From contig SEMN01000087.1 of assembly GCA_005408345.1 (NCBI GenBank), forward strand, positions 248,001 through 312,000: a stretch of 64,000 nucleotides of DNA. Direction: 5' to 3'. This document shows, in pieces, positions 27,901-39,900 of the stretch (positions are counted from its first letter, which is position 1; each line of letters starts with the position of its first letter). Below the pieces are notes generated by a model. That model made no database searches. It worked only from the letters and a program-made list of their open reading frames with translations, and was not told the DNA's origin. Source of the DNA: Macquaria australasica. Its lineage: Eukaryota > Chordata > Actinopteri > Centrarchiformes > Percichthyidae. Both the position numbers and the translations under genes were made by a program.

Positions 27901-30900
27901 CTAACAGACTAAATAATTTGGCAAGAAGTAATAAAATGTCCCTTTTTATGGGTTAAAGAGCAATTAAACCTGTTTATGTAATACAGCGAGTTGCTGGATA
28001 ATGTAATCTCATTAACTTAGTGTTTTTGTATTTTGTTACATTGGTTTTTTCATTATTAAATTAAAATTCACAAAATAGGCTTTATTATGTTTGCTTCAGT
28101 TTAAAGGGACAATTCCAACATTATCCCAGTTATTATAAGTTCTCTTGAGTAACATAATGGGTTTAGTTAGGCCTATAGTTACTGTACAACACTAACTGTG
28201 ATCTTTTTTAAGACGGAAACTTGACTCAGCATTCATGAGGAGTTGCCCATAAGAATGAACAGCACTTTTTCCTGCAGGGATGGACCCCAATGAACCCAAA
28301 GAGCCAGGTAGGAGCCAGTAGTGCTCATGTACAATCCAAGCATTAACAGGAACTTGATAACGTACATATATACTGAAAACAAATATCCATCTTTAGATTT
28401 AAATTCAACTAAAGATGCCGGCTTGTGAACAGCATTTCAGGCAGCACAAATGCTCTGAGCAAGTGTGAGAGTGAGCGTAGAGAGTTTCTGCAGCTGCTGC
28501 TTGTTTGATTGTACATGGGCGCTACAAGGCCACCAGTATATCCATGCTGCGGAAGATGAGTGCATGCATGACACAGAGTGAGAGAGGCGGGTCCCTCCAG
28601 GGAGCCCAGTACAGAGGAAACCATGCCCATGCGGACTTACGCTTTCTGTGTCCTTCAAACATTTCATAGGCTGTGTAAAACATCTGAGTCTGTGAGGCCT
28701 CTAGAGTTGTGGGAGGAAGGGAGGGAGGAAGGGAGGGAGGGAGGGGACATGTAAACTGACAGGTCAGGTTTCAGGGTAACAGCAGTTTACCTCCCATCTC
28801 CCCGGAGACACTTATCCATTCCCAAATGTGGGCCATCGTGGTTTTGTCCGATTGATTCCAAAAAGCATCACACATGTTATAAACACACAAAAAACATCAT
28901 GAACTTGAATTAAACTGGCACCAACTTGACATAAAGCACTAAGGTATTTTTTCTTTTTACCTTTTTTCCATTTCAGCTTCATTTTCCTACTTTGTTCATG
29001 ATTTTTTTTTTTTTATCATGACAGTTGGTGCCATTTAATTCATAGTTATGCGCACTCAATTATCACACTTACCTGATATATATTTATTGAGAAAATTAAG
29101 TAAACCGCAAATTAAAGTATGTTGTTTAGAATGACCATTTGTTTGTAACAGTTCATGCTTATCTCACAATCTACACCAACACAAAACAACAATGCTCCAA
29201 AATGCTTCTTATGCTGTGAATTCAAAATCAAGATACACAAACACACACGCACTCAAAGATCGTGACTATGAGAACTGTGCTGCAGCAGCACGAGGGGAGA
29301 TGAAGTTATGCCACACATGAGACATGCAGGTTAGTAGCGAGAAGCAGTTTTAAACATTGAAACACTAGTTTCATTTCAGCTGTTAAAAAGCTGACCATAC
29401 AGCTTGTGGTTATCCTGAACTGATCAAAATCATATACGTAATGAGCCCCATCCATGAATTAGCAAATCACTTTGATCAACTGTCGTTATTTTAATCAATT
29501 TTCTTTTTTTCACAAAATATTTTCACAGTTAAGATAAATACATTACAATGTGACATGTGTACATTACATCAGTTAGGTATTCTTTAAAAAAGAAATGCTA
29601 AAAGGAAAAAAAAGAGTAAAATGAGTGAAATCTTTACAGAAGCACCTTTGGGTATATTTGTAATCATATAGCCTTTGAGTCATGAATGAACAAATTAAAA
29701 AAAAAAAAAAAAAATGCAAATGGTTAAAAAAAAAAAAAACGGCTTATGTGACCTGTGATTGTTGAGGTGTAAGATGTTCTCAGAGATATATAAAAATATT
29801 TTCTTAAAAAAAAAAAAAACACTTGAAATTGCCTAAATGTAAACACACATCATGCAAGGTAATTGCATTCACACAGCCAATTCCCATTTCTAACATTTCT
29901 GATATATTTGATTTCATGGAAACATTTCAAGATAACATATTTCAGTCAATCAAAAAAGAAAATGTGCCAACAACATTGACAATAAACAAACATAATATAC
30001 AATTGTAGCTGATTATTGACAAAATTAGGACTAAACCCCCCCCCCCACCCCCCTTTTTTCTTCTGCATTCGGCAGTCAGATTAGAATATTTTACCAACTA
30101 AATCTGACTAGTAATCCATACAAAACAGGACCGAGTTTTGCCAACACTAAAGGAATGATGGAGTGATACTACAGCAGTATGACAGCACGTTTAGAAAGTG
30201 AATTCAACCACAGGTTTAACCAACTACATGGCTAATAGCACCGTTTTGTTCATTGACATTCATCATCAGGATGATCAGGAGTGTAACACAGCAGTCATTT
30301 CAGGAAGGAAAACTGTATGGAGTGGAACAACACAAAAAGAATCTGGGGTAGCAGGGTTCTTCCTACTTCTCCTCTCTTCCAGATACATTGAAGTCCTCTT
30401 TGAATGTCAGTCGCAGAGTCACTAAGCACCAATCGTGGCATCCACATTCCTCCTCATCATTATACACTACAGCTCCGGCAGGGAGGGGGCCCCAGGAGCC
30501 CAAAGTTAAAGACACCAGCACCCTGCTAGTGAAACCTCTAACAGCAGAAACCAGCGACTCTACCAGTGATCGAGAAGCAACCAAACCACCACCGATTAAT
30601 TCAACCCATGTGAAAAAAAAACAAATTAACAAGAGGAAAGAAAAAAAAATCTGCAGTAGCTTCAGTAGAGTGTTGGCGGAAAGCATTACCCACAAATCAC
30701 TGATCCGAAAGAGCTCTCATTTGGCCTAAGTGTAGTGGATGTGTCATGACTTTGAGTGACCCCATATGTTACCCAGAAAATTTGTACCCTACAGTTTTAG
30801 TTTTAACCAAACCCACAAGCTGTATTTCTTCATATAAAGTCCAGGAAAAAACACTGATCAGAGACATACAAGACAAGCGAGTTAAAAAAAAAAAGGCAGT

Positions 30901-33900
30901 AAGAAGAGCTGGATTGGCAGTATGATAATAAGACATGGCTTATATGTTGGTATCTGAGAGCAGAAGGCAAAAGCATTGGGAGTTAGAACTGCAAGCTTAT
31001 TATGCTGTGTTTTATTATAGTGCATGATGAGAGATGCAGTAAAACAGAGAAGCAGTAAAACAGAGAAGCATGCACCACTGCAAGCTGGAGGGGGACTCAA
31101 GTTTAGAGGGAGGGAAACTACGGGAGCCAGAGCTGGTAGGGTAGCAGGGAGTGGTGGGTAATGGAATGCGGTGCCAAGGATCACGAACCTGGCACATAGA
31201 GGATGGCACTGCCCTCGTCCATGGCAAACATGTTGGAGCCCGTGCAAACGTAGACGCCTGCATCCTCGGGCTGGACGTTCTGAATTGTCAGGATGCCGTT
31301 GAAGTCCATGGCCCGGTTGGGCAGCTTCCCGTTACCCATCCGGGTCCACACCAGGGTGTAGGCTGGTGACTGTGGAGGGGGTGAGCAGATAAACACACAC
31401 AAATCACAAGATGCACGCAATCTCAAGCATGGCAGAAAAATGCTCTTGTTGTTCGGCTGCAGACCAACTATTCAATAGAGGCTAAATGTTCTGTTGTATC
31501 TGCTTATAGCATCATGGCATCATGCACCAACACTACCAATATGTACCTTCTATTATACAGAAACTTCAGTGGAATGCACCAGTTTTAGACTTTTAAAACA
31601 ATGTAAAATTTAGTAAGAGAGCATATAATTAAAATTTATGTTAAAATAATAGGCTAGCTAACAAGAAAAAGCAGTACAGAGACAACCGCGCTAGCTGTTT
31701 CCCTCTGTTTCCAGTCTGTATGCTAAGCTAACCAGCTGCTGGCTCCAGCTTCATATCTAACGGACAGATATGAGAGTGTTCTAACTCTCGGCTATAATAT
31801 GAGTATTTCCCAAAATGTTGAACTATTCCTTTAAATGTACAAATATTTCTCATTAAAATATAATAAAGTAAAATAGCAATGATCATAGACCGGTGTTACC
31901 TTGCTCTTTGCAGTACAGATGAAGCTGACAGTAGACCCCACCCTGATTGTCTGGGCTTTGGGCTCCTCAATTGTCACCTCAATAGGTTTGGATGGAACAC
32001 CTGGTGAAATACAGGGGCACAATTAGTTTATATTGATTGTTCATACAGTTAAGGGTATTGCAAAAAAAAATCGACTGACAGATTTTATGTCGGCATAACA
32101 CCAGTAAAACATCTTTGCACTTTCTGTTGTTTTTGCCAGCCTTTTCTTAAAGCTGATAAACTGCAGCAATTCTGCCAATGAAGCTTCTAATCAAACCCAG
32201 CCAGCTCAACATCAGATTTAAGCAGTTTCAATAATCAGTGGTACCACAAGAAACAATTTCAAATTTACTATAACAGCTAAAACAACCTTATTAAAACTAA
32301 GAACATGTCAGACTAACTTTTCTTTTTGCCAGCTCTGTTATGAATATCTTATCCTAGCACCTTCAAAACTCCAAATACCAAGAATGCACCACGCCACAGT
32401 CAACTAAACGGAAGAATGAGGTCTTACATAATCTGCGCACAAGCAAACCCATGTGTTGAACCACGGATGGTATCTGTTTAGTGTGCTGCAATAAGCTGCA
32501 TGAGGGAAAAGCCTATTTGCTAATATAGCAGTGGGACCATACACACTTGTGACAACAATTTCAGCACGGCTCTTGTTGCTGCTGCGCTGGTCTCGGCAGG
32601 TACAGATGTAGACGCCCGCATCACCTGGCTGGACACTGGGGAAGTACAGCTCTGCTCCTGCAAACACAGATGAGCAACAGGTGTCGTATTCACACATAAC
32701 ATGTCTTCCTATATGAATATCAATTATATGCAATTTGTGTATTCAGATAAGTTAAATCTGAACTTTTAAAAATGCATTTCAAACCAAAAGACAGAGTGCA
32801 TAAAACATACTTCAGCAACATTTTTGGGGCTTCTCCGATCTATAGGATATGATCATGTCTATCCATCCCAAACTAGTTGTGGCCATGTGGCTGAAGTGTG
32901 TCGTGTACCTTGTCTGCGTCGGTCAGCACTGCTGGGGATGGGTCGTCCACCCTCTCTGGACCAGTAGAAATAGTGTGGAGGAGTGCCGGACACCTGACAC
33001 CGGAGAGTGACGGCACCACCCTGGGGCACCAGGACCCTCTCTGGATAAACCTTCACCACCAGGGAGGCTGCAGCTGCAAAGTGCAAAGGTCATAATACAC
33101 TCATCAGGAATACTCTCTGAGAATATCAAAACAAATTGCATCAGAGTGGTATTTCACAAAGCGAGCTCAGGCAGTACGCTAGACTTCTTATTTCTGTCTC
33201 ACAAAGAAAAACTGGATTGATGCCATCCAATGGTGACTTGTGTTTTTATCCGAACCTGGTCGGGGGTATGTCATTTTAGAAAATATGTTAATTCACTTTC
33301 TTTCTGAGAGGTAGATTAGAAGATTGATACCACTCTCATATCTGTCTGTTCAATATGAAGCTACGGCTAGTTGACTGATTAGCTTAGCTTAGCATGAAGA
33401 CTAAAAACAGCGCGAAACAGCTAGCCTGGCTCTGTCCAAAGGTAAACAAATCTGACTACCAGCATCTCTAAAGCTCACTAATAAACACATTATATCATCT
33501 TTGTTTAATCCGTAAAAACTGAAGTGTAAAAAGTGGTTTTAAGGGGGATAATATGCTGGACTATTTCTTGGCCGGACGCAGTGACTTTCTGGAGTGTCTG
33601 CTGATTGATGGCAACCCCACTGTGACGTCAAAACTGTGAGGTTGCCAAGCTGCATCCCTGGATTTGGTGCTTGTAATCTTCATTAAACTGCATTGCTATT
33701 TAGCTGCGAAGCATGTTTGTTTGTAGTGGATAATTCTCTTTGTGTGTCATTCAATGTTCAACTTAATGCCAAACTTAATTAATCGTACCAGGAGAAGTCA
33801 CAGGTTACTGCAACTGATCTAAACAGTAGTCTGAAGTCACAATTAATGAAAAGTTCCACTTTTCTTAGCCTCCTTGGCGAAATACCCTCCTGTCTTTTTC

Positions 33901-36900
33901 ATTTCCAGGAGCATTGTGCTACAGTAAATATTTCAAGCACACATCCAGTACAAGCATTTCATTTTCTCTTGGGAATATAAGCACAATCGTGACTGACTTT
34001 TCATATTTTCAATCATGAACATGAGCACTGTTTAGTCATATTTCTACTAAAGCGAAGTGTAGCCTTACCATCGTATGGACGACACTTCTCTCTCTCCTGT
34101 GGGTTGCCAATATATCCAAGAGCACAGCTGACGATGGTAGAAACAGACATAGAAACAAGACTTAACCACAGACTTAAGTCAATGACAATGTTTTGTCCAG
34201 CTCATGTTTTGAAATTCTTGTCATGACACTTGTGAACCAATGAAAATGAACTGCTTGAAATAATTTCATTAACTGTTTCGACCCACATCAAGAGATCGCG
34301 TTGGGTTATCTTACCGTTCACAGTACTGGCCAGTGTACCCGGGCTGACAGGCAGTGCACTGATAGCCTCCATTTCCAAGGCTCTCACAGGTGGGGGAGAA
34401 CCTGTTACAAGAGTTACACACACACAAACAAGAAGCTAAGTTGTAGTGCAGAAACAAGGGTCAATATCAGCCAAACCTAACAAGTCATTTAGTGTCATAT
34501 TCATCTTTTGAACCAAAATATGATGCTTGATCAAAAAACTAGTGGATTTGCACTGGAAGCAACTGGCTGAACACTATTTATTCAATATACTGTAGCTTTT
34601 TACTAGCACTGGGCAATGAAATATGTTAAAATGAAGTACGTGAGGATATAAAGTCAGATGATTTCAGTAGGAAAGTGAATAAACAATATTTTATGTTAGT
34701 TGGCAGGAAACAGGTTAATAACAGAAATGAATCAAACTCCAGAATTTACAAGACAGTTGTATTTGCTGTAAACAAGAGCAAGTGAGCCGGACATAGCGTT
34801 GTCTTGAGCTATAAATGGAGGTGGAACGTGAGGTCTTGGTATCTGTGCCAGTACTCACTGATTGTCTGGGTCAGTGTGAGGGCAGGCGCAGGGCTGGCAG
34901 TCCTCTGGAGTGCCAACAGTGGGGTCACCGAAGAAGCCAGGAGCGCATTGCTCACAGAGCTCCCCCTGAGTGTTGTGCAGGCAGCTCTGGAAGGAGAAAC
35001 GTATCGTGTTTAGAGCTTTGTCCATCTCGTCAGGGTGCTAAAATCTAGCCAGAACAAGACCAATATCAGTCATACACTAATCTAGTGCTTACCGTGCAGA
35101 TGCCGGTCTCAGGGTGGCAGGAGTCAGAGTGGCCATTGCATTCACAGAGCTCACAGTGACCCAGGTATAAACCTCCTCCAGTGCGAGTATATCCAGGCGC
35201 ACAGTCCTTAAAGAGACATTATGTGATTTAGACAATGAAGCACAAACACCCAGTGTTGCTTCCAGTGAAGTCAACAATTCAGAAATATTTAGAGAAATTC
35301 AGAAAGAATGAATAATTACCTGGCAAGAGAGTCCCTGGTATCCAGGTGGGCAGCGGCACTGCTCCACCTCGAGGGCCTGTGCCAAGCCACTGTAGTTAGG
35401 TACTGCAACTTCCATGCTGATATCAAAGATACTGGAGGACCGCATCTCAGTGGAGTAGGATGCTCGAATCAGGATGTCATCCAGATCAGCCAAAACCATC
35501 ATCAGGTGTTCTCGGGTGGCGGGCATGCCATCAGGACGATGCCAGTTTTCCTGTGAGATTTAGTGTATTTTAATTTGAAATAAAAACATTACTTTATTAT
35601 TGATAAATTATATTTATTCCTGCAAGAAAATTGTCTTTTTGCATGCATTTTCTGGGAACGTAAGAAGGCTGAGGTCAGGTTCAGTCACAGGTGACTTCAA
35701 CAGGCCAGATGCTTGCTGATACACTTTCTGTTCATCATGTAACAACAGTGCTGTTTATGAGCGACTCACCTCTTTGAAGACAACCTCAAACTGGTTAGTC
35801 TCTCTGCTGCCCTGCTGCCTCCTCTGCCAGGGCTGACGAGCTACCAAAGTGATGTCATTACCCTACGGGAACAACACTGACGGGTGAGTAAATGCAACAA
35901 ATGCACGTAAACATGAGAGAAAACGGTGAATCAGCATGAGGGCATACTCACAATAATCTGGACGTCACCATCATCAAGTAGTGTTCCTCTAGGACCAGCC
36001 ACATAGGAGATGGAGTATCTAAGCTTTCCGCCATAAGAACCCACCTAAACCATGGTTAGCAAGGAAGAGGCTTTAGATCTTTTGCCAGGTCAAACAGTGC
36101 TGCAAAAATCAATGCCAGATGGCTACTTAAAGCAACACAGTGTGTGCAGTTACATCAAATCCGATGCACTAGAAGGATGTAAAGGAGCAAACATGTGATT
36201 GTGATGTCACATTTAACATGTGAGAGTTACCGTGTTAACAGGATTTAGATTACTTGTCATGGGGATCACTACTCAGTCTGTGAAAACAGTTATATAATGT
36301 CTTCTGTGGCTCTGGAGGGGGCGTACTAAAATCTGAAAAAATAACCCTGGTGATGTCATAGCAGTAGTGATGTCATCAGGGTTATATGAGCTTGGGTTAA
36401 GGCTTAAAATGTATAACAGAAAGCCTGTATTACAAACTGGGGAAGTTGAAAGAAGTGGGTATTTTGAATGCAGGGGGGTTGTAATGAAATATGTTATCCA
36501 GCTAGATTATGGGAATTGTAGGATCCAAGGTTTTTGGAGCTTGACCCATGCTAGAAGCTAAAAGTCTGCTTCGATTTTGACCTTTCTTTTTTCTATTATT
36601 GTTCTCTTGTGAGTCCCCCCAACTTTATGGAAGTGCAATACTAAATCACTTTAGTACCCCTTTAACGACACAGAAGAGAATTATATGACTTCTGGCATTT
36701 GTACTTTGAACCCTTCTTGAATTAAATGTAAATCATAGGCAGCCAAGCAGGTGAAACCCAAGAGTAGTAAGGAATATATTTAGTATGTTTCTATTTCTAA
36801 TTGTATGTAACAGATAGAGCGTGTGTGGATTATGAACAAAAAAATGAATGTAAAACAGAAAGTCAAAAGGTCACATAGAGGGAGGGATGGGGTAAAGTTA

Positions 36901-39900
36901 GGGGGTATAGGGAGTATGGACATGTGAGGGACTGGAGAGAAGGGAGTATGAGGATGAGGGCTGAAGGGAAGTGGGAAGGCTGGAGGATACTAAAGGTGCT
37001 GTATTTTCTGTGACCTCGAGGGGTTGACTCGAGGTTTGGAGGGGACGTCACCCCAAAGTTTTCACAGTTACCTTATCCCCTGTGAACTGTGCTGGGAGCT
37101 GCCAGTAGAGCAGATCATCCTGGTGCAAGCTGAAACCTTTGTAGACCAGAGCGTACTGAGAGGCAGAGGAGGAAGGAGAATAAGCCACAGATGGAGAGAG
37201 AGGCAGCGAAACTAAATCATAAGCAGGCAGAGAAGCAGTACAGGCAGGCAAGCATGCCGAAAAGTAAAGCCCTACAAGAATCTCAGGACAAATGTGTGAC
37301 ATACGAGTAAACTCTTTTAAGTACATGTTCTTTAGTACGAGTGCTATTAAAGGCTCCACTGACAGTTTGATAACATCATAGAAGTCGCACTGTGCCTTGT
37401 CTGACAACTAAAACAACAACTTCCACTGTCAATAATGGGAAAATGACAGCTTAAGACATGCTTCAATAAGAGGCTGTTTTAAACCAGACAACAATATAAT
37501 GACAGACCACTGTAAAACCAATGTTTCTCTCAAGTGGACAATTACAGTGACAGCACTGAGTGGGAGCTATTTGCTTAACAATGGAAAACACCACCCAGTT
37601 AAGCACTGGAATTGTGTGAATTATCCATTCTTTGGTAGCTATAAATTAAATCTATTCTGCATTACTTCAGTAGATTTTAATTTGTTAGGTTCTGTTATGA
37701 GTTTCTGAACTAAACATTAACTGCCCTGGACAAACTGAGGACAGTTGGTTGTTAATTAACTTTTAAAGCTTTACTATCAAAGACAGCACTACAGTTTCCC
37801 ATGAGTATGCGCCAAAAGGCGACACATGAAGTCAGCCAGTCAGTCATGCCACTGTCTACCTTGCTGCTGTCTCCAGAAGCACTAGCAGAAGTCTTGCTCA
37901 CTGTGTTCTTCCTCTGTTGATCCGCAGCAGGGCCAGACCCCAAAGACAAATACAAGAAGTCACCAATATGAGACCAAGATGCAAAAAGCCTCGTAAACCT
38001 CTTGCAATCTGTGACTGAGTGTACCTGCAGACGAGGAGCGAGGCCTGGGGAATAGTGTTGGGGTCTGGTTGGTCTAACGGAAGAGGAGATACTAGACGGA
38101 GGAGAAGGGGGGCTCAGGTTATGCAAAGACCATTGAGAGGATGAAGAGGAAGTCGGGACCCGAGAGGATGAAGAGGAAGAGGAGGAGGATTTAGAGGAGG
38201 AGGGAAAGAACGGAGGGGAACCAGCTCGTCCGTTGGAGAAGTTAGAGAAGAGCGCCCAGACCTCATCATCCAGCTGTCTGACATCATCCTGGGGAGGCGG
38301 AAAGTGGGGTACCGGAGATACAGAAGATACGCAACCATGGGAACAATCAAAATGACGGAGGGGGGTTTAGAATTTAGTTCTTCCACAATGTACACTGATG
38401 TACATCATTGTCAGAAGGTGAACATGCTGAGTCATGCTTTTTAGTCTATGATGCTTGGATGCGCTGTACAACAAGGCTCTGGTGAACTGCTCTCACTCCC
38501 AACAGTCGGATCACACAGATAAAATACATAAATCAACAATTTCTCGCACTGCAGAAACTCCCCTGTGACTCTGGATACCAACTCAGACCTCTTTGTGATT
38601 CACACACATGCAAATGCTCACGCCGAGTCTGACAACATGCTCCTGCTCAGTGACCCCTCCATCAAACCGAGGTGATTCTCCATGCTTGCTGCATCTATGA
38701 AGCGAGGGGATTTATTTCCACACATGTCCACAAACTCTCAGTGTGTTAGCTTATTATTACAGAAACACTGTGCATCAATTATTCTCATTAGACGTGAGTG
38801 TTGCCTTCACTACAACAATCTACAGAGTTGTTACCTGGCTAGCTCTTTTGGATCTGTGGGTGTCTTTACGTTCAGAGGCCATTAGGTTCCAAATGGAAGC
38901 ATCCTTCTTTAGCTGCTCCTCTGGCAAGTGCGAGTCACTCTATTGATGTGGATAAAGCATGCTCTTTGATCACTTTCCTTATCACTGAGCTGATAGTATT
39001 TGGGAGTGTCATGGCAGTGTTATTTGAGCAAAGTTAAACTGTATGAAGCTCTTTAATGGACCATTAATGATCAATCCATTTACATGGCTCATGTGATGTG
39101 GAGCAGAAAGCAATTTCTGTGTGCAATATGCACTGCGATGTAAGTGGTCAAATCTAGACGCTTAGTGGCCACCTTCAGCTGCAAACTGCATACAACGCTG
39201 TAAAATACCATGCTTCTAGTAAATAATTCAGTTAAAACATAAAGAAATTATTAAAACCATAAAACATGATGTATATCCATAATGTAAGAATATGCACCAC
39301 ACAATACAGTGTATGGCATTCAGTATATCACACAATGCCACATCAACAGTTATTTCAAACATGCCAGACAACACTGTACTTCAAACTACAGTCACAACAT
39401 GACAACCGCTGACTGGCGTTACTGTACCTGCTCTGCTCGTTTCACGCGAGCAAAGAAAGAATTTTTCTACAGAGAGTGCAAGGGGTAAAACACAAAAAAA
39501 TGGAGAGCTATGTTATGTAAGTGAGCACTGGGGCCATTCAATCTGTGCACATTATTTTACCCTGTGAACACACAGATTTAAGAAGATGAAACAAAATGTA
39601 GCAATGGAGGCGAACAGACTGAAAAGACAATCTGCTTGAAAAGAAAGATTGGCTTAGATTTGCAGCAAAATGGAGACAGCGATAGAATAAGAGTGGTCTA
39701 CAAGTTTCTGATGAGTGCTGCTCAGCCCCTTATATACAGCATTAAGGGGTTCATAGTCTTGCTTGGGCTACTTCCACTGATTTAGCTGCTGTGTGGGCTC
39801 TTTGATACTGACCTTGTCTCCCTGGTAGACCCCTGGAAGCTGCCAGTAATGAGGCTCCTGTCCCAGGTAGTCAAAGTTGCTGTAGGACAGCTGAGTGCCT

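Noticed and set aside
30363..30729. Overlapping about 110-codon ORFs on both strands
   Set aside because: Intronic, opposite-strand mirrors of each other without domain similarity; consistent with chance open frames.
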